A stretch of 64,000 nucleotides of DNA from BOG-908 sp964242115. Lineage in GTDB: Bacteria; Pseudomonadota; Alphaproteobacteria; Acetobacterales; Acetobacteraceae. Below the pieces are notes generated by a model that searched no databases, had not been told where the DNA came from, and saw only the letters and a list, made by a program, of their open reading frames with translations. A program made the position numbers and the translations under genes. Below are positions 34,939 to 42,746 of the stretch, piece by piece (position 1 is the stretch's first letter; the number at the start of each line of letters is the position of its first letter). The stretch spans positions 114,705 to 178,704 of the forward strand of contig CAXSZX010000008.1 in assembly GCA_964242115.1 (NCBI GenBank). The letters are read 5' to 3'.

Positions 34939-36203
34939 GCAGCCAGAGCGGGCCCTAGCTCACCGAGCTCCACCAGGTCCAGCGCGTCCTCGGCGCTGGT
35001 GGCCGCCACGACGTTCCAGCCGGCACGGGTCAGCACCCGTTCGGCCAGCGCGCGTATCGGTGCGTCGTCGTCCACCAGCAGCAACGTGCGGCTGACGTGC
35101 TTGCGGACCGGCGGTGGGGCTGCTTGCGGCACGGCCGGCGCTTGCCAGGCAGCAGCGTCCTCGTAGCGCGGCAACAGGATGTCGAAGCGGGTTCCCTGCC
35201 CGGGTGCGGTTTGTACGTCCATGTAGCCGCCCGATTGACGGATGATGCCGTGCACCGTCGAAAGACCGAGCCCGGTGCCGCCGGCATCGCGGCGAGTGGT
35301 GTAGAACGGCTCGAAGATGCGCGGCAGGACTTCCGGCGGAATGCCGCTGCCGGTGTCTGCGACGCTTAGCCGCACGTAGCGTCCCGGCGGCACGGTCTCG
35401 CCCCGGCGTTGCTCGGGCTGCAGGATCAACTGGTGACCGGTGGCGATTGTCAGTTGGCCACCCTTGCCCATGGCGTTCCTGGCGTTAACGGCGAGGTTCG
35501 TCAGCACCTGGGAGAGCTGGGTCGGGTCGATGCGGACCTGCCGTCCCGGTTCCTCCAACTGCACGTCAAGCGTGACCCCGGCGCCGAGCAGCCGTTGGAG
35601 CAAGTTGGCCGTCTCCTGAACCGAGTCATTCAGCGAGATGACCCGCGGCTGCAGCGTCTGTTGCCGGCTGAATGCCAGCAGGTGGCGCACCAAATCGGCA
35701 CCGCGCTCGGCGCTTGTCCTGACCATGTCCAGGTCTGCCGCGTCGTCTGGCCGGGCGCGGGCTCGTAGGTCATCGGCCGCGCCCAGGATGGCGGTTAGCA
35801 AGTTGTTGAAGTCGTGCGCGATGCCGCCGGCTAACTCGCCCACTGCCTGCAAGCGTTGCGACTGGCCGAGCTGCTCCTCGAGCTCCTGCTCGTGCGTGTG
35901 GTCGGCCACCCGCAGCAGCCCGCCGCCGCCCGGCACCGGCAGCAGAGAGAGCCGAAGCACCCGGCGCCTGCCGACCGCAGCGATAGTGACGGCGAGCCGC
36001 TCGGGGCGCCCACCGCGCAACGCGCCCAGCAGGGTCGACGCCTTGGCGGGCAGTGCGGCCCAGGCGAGCCCGCCTGGCGTGACGCCGGCCAAGTTGGAAA
36101 ACTGCGCGTTGGCGCGCAGTACGCGGCCGGCCGAGTCGAGCAGCGCGACGCCATCCGTATCGTCCTCAAACAGCGTCTCGGCAAGTTCCCGCGGCAGCTT
36201 CAT
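34935..36203 (-). CDS. cckA: hybrid sensor kinase CckA, N-terminal and kinase part (receiver truncated)
   Basis: Cell-cycle and motility phosphorelay kinase (CckA-ChpT-CtrA). The 422 residues contain a PAS-like domain (LFEDDTDGVALLDSAGRVLR), the CckA-type H-box GGIAHDFNNLLTAILGAADD, the diagnostic LLAFSRQQTLQPRVISL, NLAVNARNAMGKGGQLTI (N box), DTGSGIPPEVLPRIFEPF and TGLGLSTVHGI, and then the start of a receiver (LLLVDDDAPIRALAERVL) that stops at a TGA at 34935. The usual N-terminal membrane helices are absent, and the upstream gap is a decayed repeat (A17). It follows flhB, as in other Rhodospirillales. Confidence 0.85.
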   Translation of the reverse strand: MKLPRELAETLFEDDTDGVALLDSAGRVLRANAQFSNLAGVTPGGLAWAALPAKASTLLGALRGGRPERLAVTIAAVGRRRVLRLSLLPVPGGGGLLRVADHTHEQELEEQLGQSQRLQAVGELAGGIAHDFNNLLTAILGAADDLRARARPDDAADLDMVRTSAERGADLVRHLLAFSRQQTLQPRVISLNDSVQETANLLQRLLGAGVTLDVQLEEPGRQVRIDPTQLSQVLTNLAVNARNAMGKGGQLTIATGHQLILQPEQRRGETVPPGRYVRLSVADTGSGIPPEVLPRIFEPFYTTRRDAGGTGLGLSTVHGIIRQSGGYMDVQTAPGQGTRFDILLPRYEDAAAWQAPAVPQAAPPPVRKHVSRTLLLVDDDAPIRALAERVLTRAGWNVVAATSAEDALDLVELGELGPALAA

Positions 36204-36208
36204 GAAGA

Positions 36209-36328
36209 GACGGTTCTTACCTGGGAAGAGCCGAAATTTCGGTTCTCAAGGCGAGCCGTGTCGAACGCTTCGAAACAGCCGGAACGAAATCTTGCTTCGA
36301 CTTCTTCAAAATAAGAAGCGCTTACTTT
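36209..36328. repeat. family A repeat, strongly decayed copy A17
   Basis: Only traces remain: a GGTTC tip-like start, CCGTGTCGAACGC in place of the centre, GAAACAGCCGGAACGAAATC, and a right tip CTTCTTCAAAATAAGAAG followed by CGCTTAC. It ends at the flhB stop. The decay makes it informative as an old copy. Confidence 0.6.
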
Positions 36329-36330
36329 CT

Positions 36331-37365
36331 TCAAAGCCGCCCTGTCCTGTTCTTCAATCGCCAAACGAACGCAATCACCTCCGCCACCGCCTTGAAGTGC
36401 TCCGCCGGGACTTCCGTATCCAGCTCAACACGGAACAGCGCGCGCGCCAATGGCGGGTTTGCGACGATCGGCACTCGGCTTTCACGTGCCAGCTCGCGAA
36501 TGCGCGCGGCCACCTCGTCGGCCCCTTTTGCCACCACGCGCGGCGCACCTTGCGATCCCTTCTCGTAGGCCAGCGCCACCGCGTAATGCGTCGGGTTGGT
36601 GATAACCACGGAAGCTTTCGGGACGGCCTGCATCATTCGCCGCCGCGCGCGCGACCTGGCTAGCTGGCGCTGGCGTTGCTTGACCAGCGGGTTTCCCTCA
36701 CTCTCCTTGTGTTCGTCGCGGACTTCCTGAAAGGTCATCCGCAGCTGCTGCAGGTGATGCACGCGCTCCCACAATAGATCGGCGCCCGCGATTGCCGCTT
36801 GAGCACCCAGCAGCATCAGCACCAGCGACTTTCCCTGGGATGCAAGCTGGTGCAGCAGAAACCCCGGCGTGGTAAACGGCTCTGCAGGCAGCGCCGGCAA
36901 AACGCGGGTGACTGCGATGAAAAGGCAGATGCCCAGCACGCCCAACTTGGCGATCGATTTGACCAGCTGCACCAAGGTTTGCGGGCTTAACAGGCGTTGA
37001 AGTCCGGACAGCGGGCTGACGCGCGAGAAATCCGGCTGCAACGAAGCGGCGCGGACAAGGAACCCGGTCTGCAGCAGAGTGGCAGCAGCAAACCCGCCTG
37101 TGGCTGCCAACGCTGGCGGCGCAATTCCTGACAGAATGGCCAGCGCGGCAGCGTGCAGGCTCTGTGCGCCGGGCGGTTCCGTGGCTTGCAGGCTTGCAGC
37201 CATCCAGCGCGCAATGCCTCCGCTGTCAGTCTGCATGCCGATTGCCATGATGCCGGCCGACAACCCGGCCAGCATGGACAACTCGCGCGAGACGGCGACG
37301 CGCCCCTCCTCTCGCGCCTTTTGCAACCGCCGTTGCGTCGGAAGCTCGGATTTCTCCTCGGCCAT
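36331..37365 (-). CDS. flhB: flagellar export apparatus protein FlhB
   Basis: Export-gate and substrate-specificity switch of the flagellar type III system. 344 residues: a basic N-terminus (PTQRRLQKAREEGRVAVSRE), four membrane segments, and the cytoplasmic domain with the self-cleaving NPTH motif (ASVVITNPTHYAVALAYEKG). The end IVANPPLARALFRVELDTEV is typical. It begins 6 bases before the fliR stop in the same operon (flgB to flhB) and is followed by cckA. Confidence 0.96.
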   Translation of the reverse strand: MAEEKSELPTQRRLQKAREEGRVAVSRELSMLAGLSAGIMAIGMQTDSGGIARWMAASLQATEPPGAQSLHAAALAILSGIAPPALAATGGFAAATLLQTGFLVRAASLQPDFSRVSPLSGLQRLLSPQTLVQLVKSIAKLGVLGICLFIAVTRVLPALPAEPFTTPGFLLHQLASQGKSLVLMLLGAQAAIAGADLLWERVHHLQQLRMTFQEVRDEHKESEGNPLVKQRQRQLARSRARRRMMQAVPKASVVITNPTHYAVALAYEKGSQGAPRVVAKGADEVAARIRELARESRVPIVANPPLARALFRVELDTEVPAEHFKAVAEVIAFVWRLKNRTGRL

Positions 37366-37371
37366 GCCGCC

Positions 37372-38148
37372 TCACCCGCCCGGTAGTGCCGCAAACCCGG
37401 ATTGCACCGCCTCCAGCCAGGCGCGCAGGATCGGTGCGCCGAGGACGGACAGGAGCGCCAGCCCGCCCAACACCTGGCCAGGCAACGCGGTGAAATACAC
37501 CTGGATCTGAGGCACCAGGCGCGCGAGCAGGCCGAGAGCCACCTGCCACACCAGCCCGATCAGCACGAAGGGCGCAGCCAGCCGGAGCGCGAGGCCGAAA
37601 CTCGCCGAGACCGCACGCACCGCCGTCTCCGCGAGGTCTCCCGACCCGACCATGCCGCCGGCTGGAAAGACGGCGTAGCTTCCGGCCAGCGCGCTCAGTG
37701 GCAGGGCGTAGAGGCCGGTTGACAGGATCAGCACAGGACCGAGCAAATTAAATAGTCTGCCGATCGCCGACGACTGCGTGCCCAGTGTAGGGTCCTGCTG
37801 CAGCACACTGGACAGGCCGGTCTGCAGTGAGATCATCTGGCCGGCGATGGGCAGCGCCAGCGCCAGCAGGCGCGCGAGCCAGCCGAGCACTCCGCCTGCG
37901 AGAAGCTCGGCGGCCACCATGCCGGCCAGGCGAAGGAGGCTTTCCGGCTCGTGCGGCATGGCTGGCGCGAGCGTCGGCGTCAGGAGCACCGCCAGACCGA
38001 GGGCCATGCCGACGCGCAGGATCGCCGGCGGCTCCTCCTCGCCCAAGCCTGGCAGCAACATGACCGCGCCAGCGCAGCGGCACAGCACCAGCATGAAGGC
38101 GAATGCCAGGGTGGTGAGGCTCGCCAGGTCGGGTTCGGTTTGGGGCAT
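37372..38148 (-). CDS. fliR: flagellar export apparatus protein FliR
   Basis: Inner-membrane core subunit of the flagellar export gate. The 258-residue protein has about six hydrophobic helices, with LVLCRCAGAVMLLPGLGEEE near the start, GMVAAELLAGGVLGWLARLL in the second and third helices, and VPQIQVYFTALPGQVLGGLA, the family's hallmark. Short gaps to fliQ (11 bases) and flhB (6 bases) fit one operon. Confidence 0.95.
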   Translation of the reverse strand: MPQTEPDLASLTTLAFAFMLVLCRCAGAVMLLPGLGEEEPPAILRVGMALGLAVLLTPTLAPAMPHEPESLLRLAGMVAAELLAGGVLGWLARLLALALPIAGQMISLQTGLSSVLQQDPTLGTQSSAIGRLFNLLGPVLILSTGLYALPLSALAGSYAVFPAGGMVGSGDLAETAVRAVSASFGLALRLAAPFVLIGLVWQVALGLLARLVPQIQVYFTALPGQVLGGLALLSVLGAPILRAWLEAVQSGFAALPGG

Positions 38149-38159
38149 GGCGCGGCCGG

Positions 38160-38432
38160 CTACTGGCCGCCGATGGCGACGATCTTGTCGGCCACCTCGT
38201 GGGTGTAGTCCGCCAGCACGTGGAACATGAACGGACCGGCGATCCAGGCGGCAGCACCCGCCGAGATCAACTTCGGCAAAAAGGCCACCGAACTGTCATT
38301 GATTTGTGTGACTGCCTGGATCACCGCCATGACGAGACCCGCCGCCAGTGGTGCGAGCAGCAACGGCGCTCCCATCTTCAGCGTAGCCAGCATGCCGCCA
38401 TGCAGGACTGCCACTATGTCGAGTTCCTGCAT
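38160..38432 (-). CDS. fliQ: flagellar export apparatus protein FliQ
   Basis: Small gate subunit with two membrane helices, 90 residues: ATLKMGAPLLLAPLAAGLVM and FLPKLISAGAAAWIAGPFMF, joined by the conserved AVTQINDSSVAFLPK loop. The N-terminal QELDIVAVLHGGM differs a little from the common form. Downstream of fliE by 11 bases. Confidence 0.95.
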   Translation of the reverse strand: MQELDIVAVLHGGMLATLKMGAPLLLAPLAAGLVMAVIQAVTQINDSSVAFLPKLISAGAAAWIAGPFMFHVLADYTHEVADKIVAIGGQ

Positions 38433-38443
38433 CGCCCCCCCCC

Positions 38444-38758
38444 TCAGATCGGCATCTTGATAATGTCCTGGTAGGCCTGCAGCACGCGGTCCCGCACGGC
38501 GGTGGTTGTCTGCAGCGCCAACTCCGCCCTAGAGACAGCGGTGACCACCTGGGTCAGGTCGGTATTACTGCCGCTCACCGCCGAGGTCGCCTGTGCCTCC
38601 GCCTGCTGACCCGTTTGCACGGCGCTGCCCAGTGAACGGCTTAGTAGGCTCGCGAAGTCGCTGCCGCTGCCCGACGCAGACGTGGGCGACTGGGCGCCAT
38701 CGACGTTCTGGTAGGCGGAGAGCGCCTGCGCGGCCCGCAGCAGAACAAGGTTGCTCAT
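38444..38758 (-). CDS. fliE: flagellar hook-basal body protein FliE
   Basis: Links the MS ring to the proximal rod. 104 residues; the N-terminus is variable and Ser/Gly-rich, and the C-terminal half has the FliE signature TDLTQVVTAVSRAELALQTT followed by VRDRVLQAYQDIIKMPI. Its ATG overlaps the flgC stop (ATGA). Confidence 0.94.
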   Translation of the reverse strand: MSNLVLLRAAQALSAYQNVDGAQSPTSASGSGSDFASLLSRSLGSAVQTGQQAEAQATSAVSGSNTDLTQVVTAVSRAELALQTTTAVRDRVLQAYQDIIKMPI

Positions 38759-39162
38759 TTCAGCAGGTCGATCACGCGCGTCAACATCGAGCGGGATGCC
38801 TGCATCACGTTGAGGTTGGCGCTGTAGGAACGTTCCGCTTCGCGCATGTCCATCATTTCCACGAAGCTGTTTACGTTAGGCATGCGCACGTAGCCGTTCG
38901 CGTCGGCAGCCGGGTTGGCTGGGTCGTATTTCTGCGGAAATGCTGTAGTGTCAGGCCGTATCGATGTCACTTGCACCGTCTGCGCACCTGTTGCCTGGTC
39001 CAGTACGTTGCCGAACACAGTGGTCTTGCGTTGGTAAGGAGTTGCCCCCGGGTAAGACCCGGTGCTGTCCTGGTTGGCAAGATTTTCGGCGATGACCCGC
39101 AGACGCTTGGTTTGCGCGTCCATGCCAGACGCTGAAATTTTGAGGGCCTGCCCAAGGTCCAT
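38755..39162 (-). CDS. flgC: flagellar basal-body rod protein FlgC
   Basis: Proximal rod subunit exported by the flagellar system. 135 residues with the rod/hook N-terminal motif LKISASGMDAQTKRLRVIAE and NLANQDSTGSYPG, a middle PYQRKTTVFG, and the C-terminal coiled end NSFVEMMDMREAERSYSANL. GGGAG precedes the ATG. A 52-codon frame separates it from flgB. Confidence 0.95.
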   Translation of the reverse strand: MDLGQALKISASGMDAQTKRLRVIAENLANQDSTGSYPGATPYQRKTTVFGNVLDQATGAQTVQVTSIRPDTTAFPQKYDPANPAADANGYVRMPNVNSFVEMMDMREAERSYSANLNVMQASRSMLTRVIDLLK

Positions 39163-39180
39163 TGATCTATCTCCCAGAGC

Positions 39181-39339
39181 TCATCGCGGAACACCGGTGG
39201 CTGTCCGTCTGATGCACGTTGCGGTCACTCGCGTTCCCGGCCGCACCGGTCGGCCCTGCATCGAGGCTCGCAAGCGCAATCGGCCGGCCAGTCGCCGCAC
39301 ATCTTGGGACAAGCTGTCGGCGGTGGCACGATCAGCCAT
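39181..39339 (-). CDS. small basic ORF between flgB and flgC (hypothetical)
   Basis: A 52-codon frame that starts with ATG inside the flgB stop region (8-base overlap with the end of flgB) and ends 18 bases before flgC. The product begins MADRATADSLSQDVRRLAGR and is rich in Arg (about a quarter of residues), with no membrane helix and no family I know. The tight fit between two coupled genes argues for a real gene; the Arg-rich make-up, common in chance GC-rich frames, argues against. flgB and flgC are normally closer. Confidence 0.35.
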   Translation of the reverse strand: MADRATADSLSQDVRRLAGRLRLRASMQGRPVRPGTRVTATCIRRTATGVPR

Positions 39340-39718
39340 GGCCTAAAGCCGTCATGAACATGCCCATGTAAGTCTTCCAGATGTTGCCGGTCAGCGCCTG
39401 CGCACCCTCGTTGTCCGCCATCTTGGTTAACTGGTCCTCCAACCCGATAGCGTTGCCGTCCGGAGCGCGCTCGCTTGCTGCCATTGCTTGGCCGGAAGCG
39501 GTCTCGGATAGGCCGGCCAGGTGCAACGGGCTCGTGCGGACTGGTTCTACATCGAATTGTCCCAGCACCGCAGAGAACGAGGCGACGTCCGACGGCCGGT
39601 AGCCCGGGGTGTCCACGTTGGCGATGTTCTGCGCCAACACGCGCTGCCGCGACTCAATCCAGCCGAGTTTGCTTTGTAGCAGGTCGAACAACGGAGGTTG
39701 TGAGAGATCACTGCTCAT
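39332..39718 (-). CDS. flgB: flagellar basal-body rod protein FlgB
   Basis: Proximal rod subunit and first gene of the leftward flagellar operon. 128 residues; the conserved N-terminal block reads KLGWIESRQRVLAQNIANVD followed by TPGYRPSDVASFSAVLGQF, and the C-terminal block LEDQLTKMADNEGAQAL. The 156-base space to the divergent gene at 39875 should hold the promoters of both flagellar operons; it has no repeat. Confidence 0.95.
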   Translation of the reverse strand: MSSDLSQPPLFDLLQSKLGWIESRQRVLAQNIANVDTPGYRPSDVASFSAVLGQFDVEPVRTSPLHLAGLSETASGQAMAASERAPDGNAIGLEDQLTKMADNEGAQALTGNIWKTYMGMFMTALGHG

Positions 39719-39874
39719 GCGAGCGCCGTTCGAACCGCAGGGAAGCCAATGGGTGCATGGCCCGACACTGACGGTAAAACGTTTCAGTTAGCTTAACGCC
39801 GTTGCAGGCAGCGACCAGCTCCGATCGCACGCATTCCACACGCCTTATTAACCTGTTCTTGTAATGATATCGGT

Positions 39875-40195
39875 ATGACGCAACCCAGCAAAACCCACTC
39901 GTCACCGACCCCCGCCGCATTGCCGCTCGGCAGGCCGCAGCGTTTGACCGTGCTTGCTGGCCGGCTGTCGCGCACCATCGGGGTGGCGCGTGCCCTGGCC
40001 GGCAGCGGCCGCACCGTCGACCTCACCGGCCTGGATGACGGCATCGGCCTGCTCTGCGCACAGACGCTGGATTTGCCGGCGGAGGAGGCACGCGCGTTGC
40101 TGCCCCTGCTGCGCGACGTGCTTACGGAGGTCAACGCACTCAGCGGGGTTCTGCATGAACATGCGCCCAGCCGTTTTGCCGGTCATTTCCAATGA
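39875..40195 (+). CDS. hypothetical protein, first gene of the fliO-fliP operon
   Basis: 106 residues, unrecognised. It has a Pro/Thr/Ser-rich start and then a helical domain: LTVLAGRLSRTIGVARALAG, DLTGLDDGIGLLCAQTLDLP and EEARALLPLLRDVLTEVNAL. No membrane helix. The stop overlaps the fliO start (ATGA), and the gene is divergent from flgB, so it very likely acts in flagellar assembly or its control. It may correspond to a poorly conserved flagellar protein of Rhodospirillales. Confidence 0.75.
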   Translation: MTQPSKTHSSPTPAALPLGRPQRLTVLAGRLSRTIGVARALAGSGRTVDLTGLDDGIGLLCAQTLDLPAEEARALLPLLRDVLTEVNALSGVLHEHAPSRFAGHFQ

Positions 40196-40455
40196 GCGCG
40201 CTTGCCGCCCAATCCGCATTCGCCGTGCTTTGCCTGGGCGCTGTCGTTCTGCTGATCCTTGGGTCGGCACGTGCTGCCCGCGCCATCCCAGCATTGCGCG
40301 CCGTGCAACCGGAGCAGGGTGCGATGGCCATACGCGGCTGCCTCGCCCTGGACCGACAACGCCGCCTGCATCTTGTTGAAGCCCCAGGCTGTCGCCTCCT
40401 GGTGCTGACTGGCGGCACTGCCGACGCCATGATCACACTGCCGCCGACGCCATGA
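40192..40455 (+). CDS. fliO: FliO-like flagellar protein
   Basis: Small single-pass membrane protein of 87 residues: an N-terminal helix (AAQSAFAVLCLGAVVLLILG) and a short cytoplasmic beta-rich domain (AIRGCLALDRQRRLHLVEA, CRLLVLTGG). Size, layout and position immediately before fliP, with ATGA overlaps on both sides, are those of FliO, which stabilises FliP during gate assembly. Sequence similarity to FliO is weak, so the name rests mainly on context. Confidence 0.75.
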   Translation: MSALAAQSAFAVLCLGAVVLLILGSARAARAIPALRAVQPEQGAMAIRGCLALDRQRRLHLVEAPGCRLLVLTGGTADAMITLPPTP

Positions 40456-41213
40456 CTCTCACTCCGCGGCGTTGGACAGTCGCCCTGCTTTGCGCGCTCG
40501 TCCTCTGCGCGTGCCTCGTCCCTGGCCTGGCGCATGCCCAGGCCGTCAACATCGACCTTGGTCACGCCGGAGATGCTGGCGCCACTGGGCGACTGGTTCA
40601 AATCACCGCGCTCTTCACCGTGCTTTCCCTGGCGCCGAGCCTGTTGGTCATGGTCACCGCCTTCACCCGAATCGTGGTCGTGCTATCGCTGCTGCGCGGC
40701 GCGCTGGGGGCGCAGGGTACGCCCCCCAACATCGTACTGATTGGCCTGGCGCTCTTCCTCACCCTCTTTGTCATGCAGCCCACGCTCGACTCTGCCTGGG
40801 TTCACGCCATCCAACCGATGCAGGCCGGCACCATCGGCCAGATGGATGGGCTGCGCCTTGCCGCCGAACCGTTCCGCCACTTCATGGCCAGCAACCTGCG
40901 CCCTCCGGACTTGGCTCTGTTCGAGCAGATTGGCCACATCCCGCCTGCCCCGGACCCTGACCACGCCGACTGGCGGGCGCTGATTCCGGCCTTCTTGATC
41001 GGGGAACTCCGCCGGGCCTTCGAGATCGGCTTTCTGCTTTATCTGCCCTTCACCATCATCGACCTAGTCGTCTCGAGCGTGCTGATGTCGCTTGGCATGA
41101 TGATGCTACCGCCGAGCGGCATATCTCTGCCGTTCAAGCTCATCTTTTTCGTGATGGTCGATGGCTGGCGTTTGGTGGCCGGCAGCTTGACCCAGAGCTT
41201 CTCGCCCGGCTGA
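40452..41213 (+). CDS. fliP: flagellar export apparatus protein FliP
   Basis: Core subunit of the export gate. 253 residues with a cleavable signal peptide ending in AHAQA, then ALFTVLSLAPSLLVMVTAFT, RIVVVLSLLRGALGAQGTPP, the central LIPAFLIGELRRAFEIGFLL and the final IDLVVSSVLMSLGMMMLPPS, all strongly conserved. Its start overlaps the end of fliO. Confidence 0.97.
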   Translation: MTLTPRRWTVALLCALVLCACLVPGLAHAQAVNIDLGHAGDAGATGRLVQITALFTVLSLAPSLLVMVTAFTRIVVVLSLLRGALGAQGTPPNIVLIGLALFLTLFVMQPTLDSAWVHAIQPMQAGTIGQMDGLRLAAEPFRHFMASNLRPPDLALFEQIGHIPPAPDPDHADWRALIPAFLIGELRRAFEIGFLLYLPFTIIDLVVSSVLMSLGMMMLPPSGISLPFKLIFFVMVDGWRLVAGSLTQSFSPG

Positions 41214-41265
41214 ACAACCACGCTGCCCCTGCGTTCACGTCTATGATTCACAGGAGAGAGCCACC

Positions 41266-41529
41266 ATGAAGCAGCCTCACACGGAACAAGCACTGGATCA
41301 TACCGACAACCAGCAGAATACTGGCAATCACACGGCTCCGGGCACACCGGGCCACACGCCCGGCGGCACCCGCATCGGCGCAGACAACGTGGAACAACCA
41401 AAGACAAACATCGAGCAGGGCACAGACGTTGAGAAAGTCGCCGGTCTTGAGGAAGATCTGGATGACTCGCTCAGCGTGAATGGGCCAACTGAGCGGACGG
41501 CCGAGCGCGATGAACGTGGGCGGATTTAA
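41266..41529 (+). CDS. small hydrophilic hypothetical protein
   Basis: 87 residues, very polar (His/Gln/Asn at the start, Glu/Asp at the end), with GNHTAPGTPGHTPGGTRIGA in the middle. No membrane helix, no cysteine and no family known to me; it is likely disordered. CAGGAGAG precedes the ATG at a good distance, which supports expression. It is 52 bases after fliP but has its own ribosome site. The make-up resembles small stress-induced proteins and fits its position beside hsp20. Confidence 0.7.
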   Translation: MKQPHTEQALDHTDNQQNTGNHTAPGTPGHTPGGTRIGADNVEQPKTNIEQGTDVEKVAGLEEDLDDSLSVNGPTERTAERDERGRI

Positions 41530-41735
41530 CCCAGCCCCTAGTCTTTCAAAAGACGACGCGGACTGCCCTGGCGACAGACGACCTGAAGTGCAAACCTATA
41601 AAACTATCGCGAATGCTGCGAATGCAGATGTAAACCAGGCGTGATAAACTTTTATATGGCGCGGCCGGCTTGCCGAACAGACGACCGGGCGCGCAAATTA
41701 ATAAGATTATCGCAAACGCATACATCAACATACTT

Positions 41736-41759
41736 GGCCCGGGCGTCGCCGCCCGGGCC
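41736..41759. terminator. 10-bp GC hairpin after hsp20
   Basis: Arms GGCCCGGGCG and CGCCCGGGCC with loop TCGC form a perfect 10-bp stem. It lies 11 bases beyond the hsp20 stop, in the 240-base space between two converging genes. No T-run follows on either strand, so a classical intrinsic terminator is uncertain. The rest of the space is A/T-rich with no gene. Confidence 0.55.
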
Positions 41760-41769
41760 ATTCTACAGG

Positions 41770-42240
41770 TTAAGCCGCCTTGTGTTCGACAACTGCGGTA
41801 TCGTTGGCGACCGGCGCTGACTGCGCAGCAGCAATCGCGATGCGCCGCGGTTTCAGCGCCTCCGGTACAACACGCTTCAGTCCGACATGTAGCAGGCCGT
41901 GCTGCAGGTCGGCGCCATCGACGACGATGTGGTCTGCAAGCACGAACCGCCGCTCGAACGCACGGCCAGCGATCCCACGATGCAGAACCTCACTCTTGCC
42001 CGTATCATCGGCCAAGCGGCCATTTACGAACAAAGTGTTGTCCTTCACCACAATCTCGATGTTGTCAGGGCCGAACCCGGCCACGGCCATCGTCAGGCGA
42101 TAAGCGTCTTCGCCCGTCTTCTCGATGTTGTAAGGCGGGTAGGTCTGGCTGGTAGCAGCCTCGGCTGCGGTGTCTGCCAAACGGGCCAACCGGTCGAAGC
42201 CGATTGCGGTCCGGAAAAGGGGTGCAAAATCGTACGTCAT
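41770..42240 (-). CDS. small heat-shock protein, Hsp20/IbpA type
   Basis: ATP-independent holdase of 156 residues. The N-terminal LFRTAIGFDRLARLADTAA and the crystallin domain (PPYNIEKTGEDAYRLTMAVA, IEIVVKDNTLFVNGR, GIAGRAFERRFVLADHIVV, DLQHGLLHVGLKRVVPEALK) match class A alphaproteobacterial IbpA/HspD-type proteins. A strong AGGAGG lies 11 bases before the ATG and can be masked by a UUGCU-containing hairpin. The gene is convergent with the small polar gene. Confidence 0.93.
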   Translation of the reverse strand: MTYDFAPLFRTAIGFDRLARLADTAAEAATSQTYPPYNIEKTGEDAYRLTMAVAGFGPDNIEIVVKDNTLFVNGRLADDTGKSEVLHRGIAGRAFERRFVLADHIVVDGADLQHGLLHVGLKRVVPEALKPRRIAIAAAQSAPVANDTAVVEHKAA

Positions 42241-42251
42241 TGTCAAAACAA

Positions 42252-42270
42252 CCTCCTGCAACAGCAAGGC
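42252..42270 (-). promoter_or_regulatory. possible ROSE-like RNA thermometer over the hsp20 ribosome site
   Basis: On the hsp20 strand the leader reads GCCTTGCTGTTGCAGGAGG. CCUUGC can pair with GCAGG plus a bulged A and then G, leaving UGUU as loop, so the AGGAGG would be partly sequestered at low temperature. UUGCU opposite the Shine-Dalgarno is the hallmark of ROSE elements in alphaproteobacterial small heat-shock genes. Longer upstream stems were not verified. Confidence 0.45.
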
Positions 42271-42428
42271 CAATATCGGCTGGGCCGCCCCGACTGGAGC
42301 CGGCCCTATCAAGCTCCGAAACCCCATCTGGGCGCCTCGAACAATGCAGGATTTGGTTGGATCAACAGGTGCGTTCAAGGCCCTTACGAAGTCTGACGCA
42401 CCAATTTTGCACGCCGGCCACTCTCGAA

Positions 42429-42659
42429 TCAGCCCGTCTTTTTGGCGCCAAGGCCGGCAAACTTCTTGTTGAACTTGGCGACCTGGCCGCCGGTGTCCAT
42501 CATGCGCTGCACGCCGGTCCAGGCCGGGTGGCTCTTGGGGTCGATGTCCAGGCGGATGGTGTCCCCGGCCTTACCCATACAGGACCGGGTCTGGTAGGTG
42601 GTGCCGTCCGTCATGATGACGGTGATCTCGTGGTAGTCGGGGTGGATGCCGGACTTCAT
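42429..42659 (-). CDS. rpmE: 50S ribosomal protein L31
   Basis: 76 residues: MKSGIHPDYHEITVIMTDGT, TYQTRSCMGKAGDTIRLDID and HPAWTGVQRMMDTGGQVAKF are diagnostic. It lacks the CxxC zinc motif of the C+ form (only one Cys), so it is the zinc-independent type. It stands alone; the region before hsp20 (42241-42428) has only the heat-shock leader. Confidence 0.96.
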   Translation of the reverse strand: MKSGIHPDYHEITVIMTDGTTYQTRSCMGKAGDTIRLDIDPKSHPAWTGVQRMMDTGGQVAKFNKKFAGLGAKKTG

Positions 42660-42746
42660 GGCAGGTCGCCTCTCAACAGGGATGGCGCGCCCGATGCCGA
42701 CCGGGTGCGCGAAGCGGGCTACCTACAGGGGCCAAGCTTGCGACTC

